Below are positions 12,660 to 23,226 of a stretch of DNA of 64,000 nt, piece after piece (position 1 is the first letter of the stretch; every line of letters begins with the position of its first letter). A program made the position numbers and the translations under genes. The notes under the pieces were generated by a model. It saw only the letters and a program-made list of their open reading frames with translations. It ran no database searches and was not told the DNA's origin. The DNA is from Imbricaverruca yamaguchii (taxonomy: Eukaryota > Arthropoda > Thecostraca > Neoverrucidae). The stretch is from NCBI GenBank assembly GCA_034440575.1, contig JAOTOL010001656.1:3598501-3662500 (forward strand). The letters are read 5' to 3'.

Positions 12660-12952
12660 GGCCCAGGAGCTGGAGGCCGGACTTTGAAGCTGGTGGACAG
12701 GCACAGGAGTTAGAGGACGGGCTCAGGAGTTGGCGGCCTGGCTCAGGGGTTGGCGAACAGGCGCAGGAGCTGGAGGCCTGGCTCAGGAGCTGGCGACCTG
12801 GCTCAGGAGCTGAAGGCCTGGATCAGGGCTGGAGGCCTGGCTCAGGGGCTGGAGGCCTGGCTCAGGAGCCGGCGGTCTAGCTCAGGAGCTGGCGGCCTGG
12901 CTCAGGAACTGGAGGCCTGGCTCAGGAGCATGCAAAAGAAGCTCAGGAGCTG
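12660..12952. repeat. 20-bp minisatellite
   Basis: About 14 units of a 20-bp motif, CTCAGGAGYTGGMGGCCTGG, with scattered substitutions. It is separated from the 23-bp array by less than 100 bp and is unrelated to it. Confidence 0.9.
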
Positions 12953-13440
12953 GCCGCTGATCCCAAGCCGGCACGAGCTCAGTCCATCGCCAAAGACACC
13001 GTTGTTGTATGACCTCAAAATATCGCCGGACACTATAACTTGAAACCGTTAGTCGGACCGGGTTAAGACTTGCTCAGTCATGTTCGCAGCATAGGACTAC
13101 CCTGTGCACGAACGTCTGTCCAAATACAAATTTAGTGGGTGTAAAATTTTAAAATATTTGGTCGATCTGTTGTGGAACGTACCAGCGGCCACTGGCAGGA
13201 AGTGGGGGAACGCGGCAAGATGGAGCTTGTGCCGCACGCCTCGCAGCATGATCAGCCAACCCATTGCCATGGATTCCGACATGTGCGGAAATCCACTAAA
13301 AGTGTTACCGGTTTCCGTGTACGATGGAGCGAAGTAAGTCGCAATTCAATGCCTCGTCCAGTGACAGTTTTGAAGAAAAAACTGCGCAACGCCAAAAGAC
13401 TGCCCAGAGAATCAGTTGCCGGTGACCGCGTGACGTTTCT

Positions 13441-13935
13441 CTGGGACCGCGACATGGCAGCTGTCTGGACGGCTGGGACCTTGACGTGGCAGCTGTCCCC
13501 ACCGCTGGACGGCTGGGACCTTGACGTGGCAGCTGTCCCCACCGCTGGACGGCTGGGACCGCGACGTGGCAGCTGTCCCCACCGCTGGACGGCTGGGACC
13601 GCGATGTGGCAGCTGTCCCCACCGCTGGACGGCTGGGGCCTTGACGTGGCAGCTGTCCCCACCGCTGGACGGCTGGGACCGCGATGTGGCAGCTGTCCCC
13701 ACCGCTGGACGGCTGGGACCGTGACGTGGCAGCTGTCCCCACCGCTGGACGGCTGGGACCTTGACGTGGCAGCTGTCCCCACCGCTGGACGGCTGGGACC
13801 GCGACGTGGCAGCTGTCCCCACCGCTGGACGGCTGTGGCCTTGACGTGGCAGCTGTTTCCACCGCTGGACGGCTGGGACCTTGACGTGGCAGCTGTCCCC
13901 ACCGCTGGACGGCTGGGACCGCGATGTGGCAGCTG
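13441..13935. repeat. 40-bp minisatellite
   Basis: About 12 units of exactly 40 bp containing GACGTGGCAGCTGTCCCC and ACCGCTGGACGGCTGGGAC. Two subtypes (ACC-TTGACG and ACC-GCGAYG) alternate irregularly. Long open frames across it on both strands are repeat artefacts. Confidence 0.95.
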
Positions 13936-14764
13936 GCCCGCCGCCACCGGCGTGTACAAATGTTTCATCAATTATGCACATTAGCAGGCAGCGAGTAACA
14001 CAGGGTTCAGCGCAGGCGAGCATTAGCGCCGCCGGCGACGCGTCACCTCCCGACGGAACTTTTTGCTGGCCGAGCCGTGTGTCCTTGGGAGGCAGACCAA
14101 TCAGCTCCGTATCCCACCTTGTGGCAATTCCCTCTCGTGCGGACGAATGACCCCGGACAAGGTCGCCGGGGGGGGGGAGGGGAGCTCCGCGGCGCGCGGC
14201 GCACGTATAAATCTGATCGGCTGGCAGGCTGGCAAAGGGAGGCCGCCTCCCTTCCACCGGGGCGCCAGTAATGGACTCTGGTGAGTGTGGCGGCACGGGA
14301 GTTGGAGAGACAGTGTGGCTTATAGAAACAGGCCGGAGGAATAACACACAGGAGAAGCGGCAGGGCAGCTAGCGCCTGGTGGAAGACGTGGAAGGAGCAG
14401 CAAGTAGGGAAGGTAGTAGAAACACTTAGAACACAGCATGAACCGAAAACAGATGTGACTGGAGAAGACAGCATCAGGGGCAGTAGGATCGAGAATTCGA
14501 AGGGGTGACCAGGACAGTCAAGAGGAGAGGTGACAGGGACACTGAACATGAGAAATAGCAGGAACAACCAGCAGGAAAGCAGCAGGAGCGGTTAACCCGG
14601 AGGACATGTAGCTGAAGAGTACTTGACCGCAGTAGACCGAACAGGGACGGCAACTGTCAAATAGACGGACGTAGACAATGGAAGCGAAGGGACAAACTAC
14701 TTTGCTACATAGCTCACTGTGTAAGCTACATAGCCAGCTACACTGGCGATTGGAAAAGAAATAT
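13936..14764. other. GC-rich unassigned region with a promoter-like patch
   Basis: The region is GC-rich, especially 14155-14270, with a run of G at 14167-14180. It contains the TATA-like site described separately. From 14285 it becomes purine-rich without a recognisable reading frame, up to the 5' LTR of the Gypsy element. Confidence 0.4.
14206..14213 (+). promoter_or_regulatory. TATA-like box upstream of a short ATG-plus-donor
   Basis: TATAAATC follows a very GC-rich stretch. An ATG lies 65 bp downstream at 14271 and is followed after three codons by CTG/GTGAGT, a good splice-donor match, at 14281. This arrangement could be a promoter and first coding exon, but no second exon is visible and the match could be chance. 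Confidence 0.22.
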
Positions 14765-14967
14765 TGTAGTGGAGAATACCCCTCGCAGCTTTGCAATAGG
14801 AGCCGTCTGTGTATCACGTGCCGGCGGCGGCGGCGAGCCGGCCGGCGGGGGCCAGGGCCTCAGTGGAGCTGAGATGTTTGACCAGTGAGGGCGTGGCTGT
14901 GTGCCGCGAGGTGTCGTGGGTGTTTCCGTGGCTGTGTGCCGCGAGGTGTCTGTGGGTGTTTTGGACA
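14765..14967 (+). repeat. 5' LTR of the Gypsy element
   Basis: It begins TGTAGTGG and ends near TTTTGGACA. It contains GTATCACGTGCCGGCGGCGG and a repeated CGTGGCTGTGTGCCGCGAG block. The following GCATCAGAGC is a candidate primer binding site, but I could not match it to a tRNA. Confidence 0.88.
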
Positions 14968-15047
14968 TAGCATCAGAGCAATAATATTTCGTCTTGACGT
15001 GGACTGTATCGGAAAAGGACAAGGACGCTACAAGCTATTTCGGCAAT

Positions 15048-15830
15048 ATGGCGGAAAAGGACCTGGCTACAGACGTCCGATTGATACCGGAATTCGATGG
15101 CGTGACGCAGGTCGTGAGCGAGTGGCTGGATAAATTCGAACTGGTGTGCAAGTTGCGGGACAGAAAAGAGCTTGCTTCCATCGTTCCTCTGAGACTGACT
15201 GGTGGAGCGTTCGCAGTGTATCAACAGCTAAGTGATGCGGACAAGCCATTTACGAAAGGGTGAAAGCTGCTCTGCTTTCTGCTTTCGCTGTGGACAAATA
15301 CTGTGCGTATGAGCAGTTTATCACCCGTAAGCTGCGGAGTGGAGAGGCGGTTGATGTATACCTGGCGGATCTGGGCGCCTGGCCTCCCTGTTTGGCGGCA
15401 TGTCCGACGGTGGGCTGGCCTGCGCCTTCGTCGCTGGTCTGCCGGACGCTGTCCGCCGCGCGCTGAGAGCCAGCTCACGCATGGAGAACATGGGTCTGAG
15501 CGAGCTGTTGACCCGCGCCCGCGCAGTGATGGTGGAAGAAGACGTCGGCATTGCGGCTGCAGCTGTCTCTGCAACACGCCCCGTACGCACTACCATGCCG
15601 GCAGATACTCCAGCTGCTGGTGTAGTATGTTACTCCTGTGGGCAGCCCAACCACATCGCTCGCGACTGCAGGAGGACGCCGGGCGCGCGGAGGCGGCGTA
15701 CGCGGCAACAGGCGCTGTTTCCGGTGTAACCGGTCGGGCCACGTCGTCGCCTGCTGCCCGGAAAACGGCGATGGAGAGGCGGAATCAGCGTCAGCCTCCT
15801 CTCCAGCTCAGCAGTGAGAGGCGCTCTACC
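15048..15830 (+). pseudogene. Gypsy gag with two zinc knuckles, frameshifted
   Basis: The ATG at 15048 opens MAEKDLATDVRLIPEFDG, a capsid-like N-terminus typical of Gypsy gag (EWLDKFELVC, VPLRLTGGAFAVYQQL). Frame breaks fall near 15262, near 15390 and near 15715. Two CCHC knuckles follow: CYSCGQPNHIARDC near 15631 and CFRCNRSGHVVACC near 15720, the second only in a shifted frame. The knuckles bind RNA in the virus-like particle. The copy cannot make an intact Gag. Confidence 0.85.
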
Positions 15831-16302
15831 GGTGGTTCGTCTCACCGTGGACGGTGCAAGCTGTGACGCTCTAGTGGACACCGGCTGCACTCAGAGCATT
15901 GCCCACGTCTCTATGTGCCCTCGCTGGAACAAACAGGACGTCAGTGTGATGACTGTGAGCGGTGAGAGGCACCGGTGCGAGGGGACAGGCAATGTATGTG
16001 TCCAGCTGCGGTCGGGGGCCTCGGCATTCGTGGATGTGCTTGTGGTGTCTACCAAGCCACTGAACTTCAGTTTTATTCTCGGAATGAATGCGGTGACTGT
16101 GTTTCGCGGTGTGACAGTACGCGCGCCGGGTAATGTGCAGTTCGGCGTGGACAATTCAGTGCCGGGGCCGAGTAGTGAGCGGTGCGGAATGGATGACTCA
16201 CAGCCGGGGCGGACTCGGCCGTGTCGTATGGCTCGGCGGCGCTACCTTGGCGCGGAGCTGAGACGGACGGTGTCAGGTCGCCGCCAGTCCCCTGCGGAGT
16301 GA
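15814..16302 (+). pseudogene. Gypsy retropepsin-like aspartic protease
   Basis: The frame reads VVRLTVDGASCDALVDTGCTQ, with the catalytic DTG triad, then NFSFILGMNAV, which resembles the ILG(M/L)D block. These are the two hallmarks of retrotransposon proteases that mature the Gag-Pol polyprotein. This frame stays open to 16302 but is out of phase with gag and RT. The C-terminal part past about 16140 shows no conserved motif. Confidence 0.82.
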
Positions 16303-16439
16303 TGACGAGGCCACTGGTGTCAGCTCGCAGCGCGGCACCGGAACCGATGACTCACCTCGGGACAGACTGGCTGTTGCAGCAGGCTGCAAGCGGACTGCAG
16401 CAGCCTACGAGCCGACTACGGCAGCCTTGAGCGAACGCC

Positions 16440-17125
16440 AGTGTCTGGCTGCAGCACGGTCGTGGAGGAGAAAGACTATGTGCTTAATTACAATGCAGTC
16501 GATAAAAAGTGGACCGTGACCTGGAAGTGGTCAGGGTCAGAGCAGCCTCAGTTAGTGAACACAGTGGAGGAGTACCGGATCCGCCAGAGGCCCAGCACGA
16601 ATATGAGTGCGAGCTGTCCCAATGGGTGTCTGATGGCTGGCTGGCGCCGTATGACAAACAGCTGCACGGGCCAGTCAGAGGTACGATACCATTGATGGCC
16701 GTAGTGCAGCGCAACAAAAGAAAGTCAGGCCGGTTCTCGACTCCTGAACTGAACTCTCACCTCAGTCCGCACACGGCTGACGCGGATGTCTGTGGTGAAA
16801 AGTTCGCGAGTGGCGCCGCCGGGGACGGGAAGTCGCACTGATGGACCTTCGAAAGGCCTACCTGCAAGTACATGTGCACCCGTCCTTGTGGGCTTACCAG
16901 ACCGTAGTGTTCCGTGGCCAGCGGTACTGCCTCACGAGACTGGGATTCGGTTTGATGGGCGCCGCTGGTCATAAGAAGGTCCTCAGCACCGTGCTGAGCT
17001 GGGATGACCGCATCAACCGCGCGTCTTCGCCCTACCTGGATGACGTTTGGGTAGATGAGAGCGTACCTCAGCAGCAGAGGTGGAGAGCCACCTCCGCAGC
17101 CACGGCCTGGTGTAGCCCCTGAGCG
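16440..17125 (+). pseudogene. Gypsy reverse transcriptase, frameshifted
   Basis: RT motifs are spread over several frames. The N-terminal part includes YECELSQWVSDGWLAPYD and GTIPLMAVVQRNKRK, then ADADVCGEK. After a shift near 16800 come MDLRKAYLQVHVHPSLW and RYCLTRLGFGL, with the first catalytic Asp in DLRKAYLQ. The catalytic pair lies in YLDDVWVDE near 17033. In the family this enzyme copies the element RNA into cDNA in cytoplasmic particles. At least three frame breaks disable it. Confidence 0.85.
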
Positions 17126-17717
17126 TGTGTCGGAGGGAGCCCGTGTGCTCGGCATGCGGGTCTGGGGGAGCGGCGTGTCTCTCTGGGCACGCGACAACGA
17201 CATCGACGAGCTGCCGCAGCGGCTCACCAGGCGAACCATCTTCTCGCTGTGCGGCCGCCTGACGAGCCACCTGCCTGTCTGTGGGTGGCTGCGCGTGGCA
17301 GCGTCGTATTTGAAGCGGCGAGCCAACGCGCTGACCAGTGGATGGGATGATGAGGTGACTGACCCGGAGCTGCGGGCGATGGTCGCTGAGACGTTCGCGC
17401 GTGTAAGGACCGCTGACCCGGCGAGGGGTCGCTGGGATGTGACAGGAGATGAAGCCGTCATCTGGGTCGATGCCAGCTCGCTCGCGCTCGGAGCCGCGCT
17501 GGAGGTGGACGGCGAGGTTGTCGAAGACGGATGCTGGCTGCGCCCAAGCGAGAGCGCGCATATCAACATGGCCGAACTGGATGCCGTGATTCGCGGTATA
17601 AATCGGCGTCAGCTGAGCATGCAGAAACTGACGCTGATGACTGACCACGACGTTACCACTGCGACGACATGCGCCGCGCGCCGGAACAAAGCGCCGGAAA
17701 GCGACGCCGACGGCTGA
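17126..17717 (+). pseudogene. Gypsy RNase H domain
   Basis: The frame carries the connection and RNase H. VIWVDASSLALGAAL gives the first catalytic Asp, NMAELDAVIRGIN the Glu, and LTLMTDHD the second Asp. The stretch LCGRLTSHLPVCGWLRVAAS upstream belongs to the RT-RNase H connection. The frame ends at 17717. From 17720 to 18130 the sequence is too broken to follow, although the linker to the integrase should lie there. Confidence 0.8.
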
Positions 17718-18129
17718 AAGTGAAGAACACGGACTGGAGGCCTGCAGCTGGACGTCCAGTTCGTCCCGTCGGCCGAAACCGGGCTGATGCACTGACCGGT
17801 GCCGAGAAGTGGCTGGCGTCAGCTGGCAACCTGCCAGTGTGAGCCGCTGCTGCATCAGCTCCGGAGCCGCCGACACCTGAGGACACGCAGCTGTCCACCA
17901 CACTAGTGGACATCCGGGCATCAAGCGCACCCTGATCATCTGCCGGAGGCTGTACCCATCAGTCACCGGCAACAAGTGCGGAGTGTCGGCGAGGGCCGGC
18001 CCAGTCGATCGACCCGGCGCCCGCCAGGTGGCAAAGAGGGTACTGGGTCTCTGAGTGCTGGAGTAGGGCCAGCATGGACATCTGTCATGTAGTGACCAGC
18101 ACTACCTGACGATGACTGATTGTGGTCCC

Positions 18130-18917
18130 TCCCGGTCACGATCTGGAGACGCCTCAGGGGCCAGGACTCAGCTAGTGTTATCGGGCAGTTAGAGTCGATA
18201 TTTCTCGAACGGGTGCGCCCAGGAACTCCTGACGGACAATGCTGCCAGCTTCCGAAGTGCAGCATTCTGTGAGTTTGCCAGTCGATGGGGGATGGTGGTC
18301 AGGTATCGTTGCGCACACGTTCCATCCGGCAACGGGGTTTCAGAGCGGTGTCATCGATCAGTAAAGACGATAGTAGCGCGTAAGTGCTGCTCGTGTCAGA
18401 GGCTGTCTATCGCTACAACGTGATGCCAAAGAGTAGCGACTCCGCCTCCTCCCCTGCCAACCAGCTGTTCAGGTATGAGGTCAGGCTGCTTGATATTGAC
18501 GGCGTGGCAGAATGTGATTCACCCGCAGTCGGACGGCGTTGTTACAGTGTGGGTGATCGAGTCTGGGTCCGACACCCGAGTCGGCGCTGTGATGTACCTA
18601 GTGCTGTCGGTACGGTGACTAGAGTGATTTCTGAACAGAACGTCGAAGTGGATGGGATGTCCCGCCACGTGCGTGATTTGCGGCTGGTTACGCCACCGCC
18701 ACCAGTCCCGGAAGTGCCAGAAGGCAGAGATGCTGTCAGTGCTGATGACGATGATGATGACGAGAGCTTGATTGTTGAAGTGCCAGCCGCTGTGGATAGG
18801 CCGAGAGTGGACGATGTAGTTGAGCGTGATGACGGCGAGCAGGAGAGGATGCCGCGGCGTGGTGAGAGGGAGAGAAGGCAGACGCAATTATTTCAGTATA
18901 GTGATCTACTTTAGGAT
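18130..18917 (+). pseudogene. Gypsy integrase, frameshifted
   Basis: Near 18218-18390 one frame reads LLTDNAASFRSAAFCEF and then GNGVSERCHRSVKT. The Asp of TDN and the Glu of SERCH are separated by exactly 35 residues, the DD35E signature of retroviral-type integrases. A frameshift near 18390 leads into the C-terminal domain (VGDRVWVRHPSRRC, RHVRDLRLV) and a long acidic tail with an Asp run (near 18745). The N-terminal zinc-binding part is not recoverable. The frame stops at 18914, just before the polypurine tract. Confidence 0.82.
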
Positions 18918-18927
18918 CAGGGAGGAG

Positions 18928-19126
18928 TGTAGTGGAGAATACCCTCGCAGCTTTGCAATAGGAGCCGTCTGTGTATCACGTGCCGGCGGCGGCGGCGAGC
19001 CGGCGGCGGGGGCCGGGGCCCGGGGGGGGGGTTTGGACCGGGGGGGGGGGGGCTGTGGGCCGCGGGGGGTTTTTGGGGTTTTCCGTGGCTGTGTGCCGCG
19101 GGGGTTTGTGTGGGTTTTTGAAACCA
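18928..19126 (+). repeat. 3' LTR of the Gypsy element, partly homopolymerised
   Basis: The first ~80 bp agree almost perfectly with the 5' LTR. From about 19010 many positions that are mixed in the 5' LTR read as G runs while anchors such as TTTGACC, CCGTGGCTGTGTGCCGCG and GTGTGGG remain in order. This looks like consensus error and not ordinary mutation. Confidence 0.8.
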
Positions 19127-19831
19127 AAAAAATTTTTCTGGGGTAGGAGAGGAAAAAGCAAATATGAGGGCACTTTCTCCCACCAAATGTTTCGCAAGAA
19201 CCACGTCACGAGAACAGACGTGGTGAGGGGGTGGCGGATATCGCAGGGGTCTCCTCAGATTCAAATGGTGCCTCCTCAGGGTCCAATAGGTCTCCTCTTC
19301 CGAGTTGGGGGCCACTAATCCCATTCTGGGCCCTGCTTTCAGCTTTTGGGGTCGCCTCTTTCTCCTCTAAGGCTTCGTCTCCATCCGTGGGAGCCTATTG
19401 ATTATTATGGAGCCCTCTTTAATCATCCTCTGGCCTCCGCTGGTTATAGAAGAGGCCTCTGTTGACGAGAGAAGGGTTCTCCTACAGTTTGTGTTGCTCT
19501 TTGGCCTAAGATTCTCATCATGTGCTAAAAAGAGCTTCGTGTGTTGCTTGCAAGCACATGTCTTGGGTTTGTGGATTAGATATCCTTAGAGTTGCTTTAC
19601 CGCATGTGTCTGGAGTTTGCGTTAGTCCATATGTCTCGAGTTGCTCTCGCTACATATGGCTGCGGTCGTTTTCTGGCCTGCTAGTGAAGTCACCCGTTAC
19701 AAAGTGTTAAACTGTCTAATGATGCCATGAGGTTTTTCAGCATCCTACTCAACGTAGGAAGGCCCCGTTGATAAGAAGTAGGCAGGGAGACAAAATATAT
19801 GCCACCCTCCTATACTGAAAAGTGGGGGTAC

Positions 19832-20065
19832 TGTTACGGGGTGCATGATTGTTCGGCAAGACGTTTACATTTTCTGACATTCTATATATATTTTCTCAGT
19901 GGGAACAACCTCTCAACGTAAATCTCTATAAATACGTCGGCATACCTAATATACTTAGATCCAAAGACTCATACAAACCCCATAGGGTTCAATAAAGTGC
20001 GGTGCGGGAGGAAAAAAGTTTCATCTGAACAACTTCATTTTCCTTTTTGGGTCAGTCCTGTATTT
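19832..20065 (+). repeat. LTR of a second Gypsy-like element
   Basis: A purine-rich tract (GAAAAGTGGGGGTAC, 19817-19831) directly precedes TGTTACGGGGTGC, a typical LTR start. Inside are a TATA-like box (CTATAAATAC, 19925-19934) and AATAAA (19991-19996), at plausible spacing for U3-R-U5. The 3' boundary is uncertain. The 19127-19831 stretch may be the tail of its internal region, but no protein motif survives there. Confidence 0.5.
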
Positions 20066-20700
20066 TATCTCGATCAAAGAGAGAAGATATATCTTTCTGA
20101 TCAGACTACTCGATCATGCTTATGATAGATGCCCATTATTGTCGGACATCACGATCGGCGGCCAACGGCAGCTCTATGCCAGCACGCACGACTCGCAGCC
20201 ATTGGCAGGGAATATAGGCGGGTGCCCCACGCCAGCACATACGACCAACACATTAGCAGGGGGCAGCGGCAGGTGCTCGCCAACACTTGCAGCAAACCAG
20301 GACCAGACAAAAAACACTGTCGAGCTTTGTAATCGCGTTCAACGAGATCGGTTATCTGCTGATTTGTAGCACAGTACAATTGCGGCTCCGGCTGTTGTGC
20401 GTCACATTTCAAGGTGGAGCTCTCTCGTGCACGGCGTCCACAAAAATAGTGCCTGCACGGGAAGTCGCGCGCAATAGGAATGTGATTCCTGCAAGGATAG
20501 CCGACCAGCGTGTCCGAAATTATGATGCTTGTTGGTGGCAGCTCAGCATATCGACAGCCATTTCAGACAGCACAATGCTGTGGACCAAGCAAACTAAGTA
20601 CACGTACAATCGCCGCCGGCATTATGCTAGTGCTAGCAAAAGAGATGTCACCTCCGCCGCTGGGATTATTCTGGACGCTATGGACACGACTGGATAGTGG
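20066..20700. other. Unassigned sequence
   Basis: No domain or repeat is recognised. Two overlapping plus-strand frames of about 70-136 codons look random. Confidence 0.45.
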
Positions 20701-20719
20701 GACTGATATATTCCGCAGA

Positions 20720-20819
20720 ATATATGTATAAACATACATGTATATATCGATATATTTATATGTATATAAAGATGCATATATATATATATATATACGTATA
20801 TATTTATATATTTATACAT

Positions 20820-20865
<46 letters not shown>
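20720..20865. repeat. TA-rich microsatellite
   Basis: Imperfect TATA/ATAC words from 20720 grade into perfect (TA)n at about 20824-20862. It lies at the outer edge of the left inverted arm. Confidence 0.9.
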
Positions 20866-21193
20866 CTAACTCCACTAACAACCCTACATGGCATGCTTCA
20901 GCTAACCTTTACTAACGACTGACACGCGACGGCCGGTGGGATAAGCGGTGTGAACAATTTTCCTTTTTGTCCGCACATTAAAGACCCCTCGGTGCTCTTC
21001 GACAAGAGTAGGCTAATTCCGGCACCGTGGCAAAATCACCTTTCTCGTCACTCTGAACACTACCATCCAGCCCAGATGCAAGTTATTTTTAGCAATGTAA
21101 AGTAAAAATCACTTAGACATCCGTGAAATGTACCCCACCCAGCCCCCGCCGCCTTCAGCACCTAAGACATCACACACACTATAACGACGAACT
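20866..21193 (+). repeat. Left arm of a ~325-bp inverted repeat pair
   Basis: It contains TAACCTTTACTAAC, GGATAAGCGGTGTG, AAAGACCCCTCGGTGCTCTT and GAAATGTACCCCACC in that order. The same blocks occur in the same order on the minus strand at 25176-25498. Arms are roughly 80-85% alike by eye. No coding capacity is seen. Confidence 0.85.
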
Positions 21194-21195
21194 CA

Positions 21196-21339
21196 CATAT
21201 ATATAAATATAAATATGTATATACATATATATTTATATACGCTCAACGGAATCCACAAGCAAGAAGATCATCAACGCTAAACTCGCAGTCGTATTCAACG
21301 AAACTTGCATATATTTATATATATACATACATATAAATC

Positions 21340-21402
<63 letters not shown>
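21196..21402. repeat. TA microsatellites
   Basis: Two patches of TATA/TACA words (21196-21240 and 21306-21402), the second ending in a nearly perfect (TA)n run at about 21357-21402. Confidence 0.9.
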
Positions 21403-21406
<4 letters not shown>

Positions 21407-22040
21407 AGGAAATAGAGACGTATTCAGTCCATTGTTTGATGGATTACGATGGCGGGATACTGGATCAAGCCTAACCACAGCAATTGTGAGCGGACTGTGA
21501 CAACCGCAGACGGTCCTGAGAATGGACCACCGGCCACCAAGCCGAGGAAATGCACAGCCAAAGGTGCACAAACCCGCCAACTCGCCTGCCACCGTAGGCG
21601 ACAGACACGGGCTGAAACTGTGCCGTTGCTGTGACGGATAATCATTATTCGAAGAAGGAAAGGTATTCACCACATGAAGAAGATATGTCACTTTATGAAA
21701 GACATTTGAACTAAAAAAATATTTCATGTTTAGTTTATTTCTGGGCATTTCACAAACTATTCGCTTATATTTTGGTAAGATATCACTGAAATTTACTGAC
21801 AGGATATTTGGCAGCACTAACTCTTTTGGGACAGATCCCGGTGCACAATATCGGCTGCACGCAGCCAGTTCCATTAGGCTGAATCATGATACAGCAGACT
21901 GTCACAGATACGCCGTCGCAGTTGATAGTGTTCGATTGCGGCGTAGTTTCCAAAGGTTTGCATGGGAAACGACGTACGACAGGTACCTGCCAACGGGAGG
22001 GTCTAAAAACAAACATCTCACATACACCGTTCGACAGACA
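21403..22040. other. Unassigned sequence
   Basis: No recognisable gene or repeat between the TA tract and the 149-bp repeat. Confidence 0.45.
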
Positions 22041-22047
22041 CCGTCTT

Positions 22048-22770
22048 GCAGACATGGCCGATCTAGACAACTGTTGGCTCGATCTTCATGAAACCTACAC
22101 CAAACTGTCGGCCGTATGTCAGAGGCGTGCTTTTTGCACTTTTGTGGCGTTGGGTCAAGCTAAAGGTCACCAAATCGCCTGAAAAAGTTGGGGCTCACAG
22201 ACATGGCCGATCTCTGCAGCCGCTGGCTCGATCTTAATGAAACATTCACCAAACGATCGACCGTGTGCCAGAGGCGTGCGGTTTGAACTTTCGCCACCTT
22301 TAAAAAAATAATTTGATACGAATTGTTGCTGGGGTGGCTTGAGGAGCCAGGGTTTTATTGCAAAGCAGAGCTTGTTGCGTGAACCCTGTCCCCACCACCC
22401 GATCCATGAACTCCAGTTTAACGACACAATTTAGACCGAAAGTTTAACGTGCCGCCAATGCACCGACACGGCCGCCCGGTAGCTCGTCCCCGGCCTTATC
22501 GGGCCAGCTGCCAACTGGCACTCCCGGCCGGGGGCTAAATGCGAGCGCGCGAAGCGACTCGAACCCTGTGTTGCCAGTGCAGGGAAGACCAGTGCAGGCC
22601 GGCGCCATAACCAACTGAGCTACCGGGGCGGCTAATAAGACCTTTATTTGGTGATATGACCTTATGCCATATTAAAGATCATCAAATCGCTGAAAACACA
22701 ATTTTTGGCTTACAGACATGGCTGATCCCGGCAACCGTTGGCTCGACCTTAACGAAACCTAACGAAACGA
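22048..22770 (+). repeat. 149-bp tandem repeat interrupted by a SINE
   Basis: Units start with ACAGACATGGCYGATC at about 22049, 22198 and 22715 and continue with TTGGCTCGAYCTT. The first two are 149 bp apart. The third is displaced because SINE copy C is inserted into the second unit. The conserved AGAGGCGTGC block follows in units one and two. Confidence 0.75.
22322..22633 (-). mobile_element. tRNA-derived SINE, copy C (full length)
   Basis: On the minus strand the head reads GCCGCCCCGGTAGCTCAG (A box) and later GGTTCGAGTCGC (B box), followed by the same body as copies A and B. ACCTTTA occurs on both sides (near 22296 and 22641), a possible short target-site duplication. It splits a unit of the 149-bp repeat, so it is younger than that array. 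Confidence 0.87.
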
Positions 22771-23226
22771 AATGTCACATATTTATGGGTTTCAAAGCTT
22801 GCAGGTGACGCTCTTGACGTTTTGCGCACCTCTATATACAACCCTGGCAAAACGACGGATCTAAACTTCACGAGGATGTTGCAAGGATAATCTTCCATTA
22901 GCCCACAACTCACAGGGACGGGTGAAGTGAACAGAAGGATTCTTAGAAACTGGAACCTGTGGTCAGCTGGCAGACCCAATCATAGCGGAAAAAGACGACA
23001 GCTGGGACCGGTTCTGGTGGCCAGCCGTCCGCTCCGTAACAAGTCGCAGCACGCCGCCGAGCGTGTACACACACGTGGGTGGCACCGCTGATGACTCATG
23101 ACCGTTCTCCAGTGGGACGGACATGCCCGGACCGGCCTGCCCCTCGTTACATGCCGACGCGTCCACCGGCAGGCCGGCCGTTCGCGCGGCAGCTGTGACG
23201 CGGCGCGGGGATGCCAGCGGCTCCGT
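22771..23226. other. Unassigned sequence before the 46-bp minisatellite
   Basis: No gene or repeat is recognised. It becomes GC-rich from about 23030. Confidence 0.4.

Larger units (their letters stand above)
14765..19126 (+). mobile_element. Gypsy-type LTR retrotransposon, complete but decayed
   Basis: Two direct repeats of about 200 bp (14765-14967 and 18928-19126) flank an internal region coding, in order, for gag with zinc knuckles, protease, RT, RNase H and integrase. That order is the Ty3/Gypsy arrangement. Both LTRs begin TGTAGTGGAGAATACC. A purine-rich tract (GGATCAGGGAGGAG) lies immediately before the 3' LTR, as expected for plus-strand priming. Multiple frameshifts mean the copy cannot produce proteins by itself. 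The element is much more GC-rich than its right flank. Confidence 0.92.

Noticed and set aside
11800..12704. Overlapping minus-strand frames rich in Pro, His and Ala repeats
   Set aside because: The 23-bp unit is not a multiple of three, so all frames stay open together and give the same motif. There is no non-repetitive coding part.
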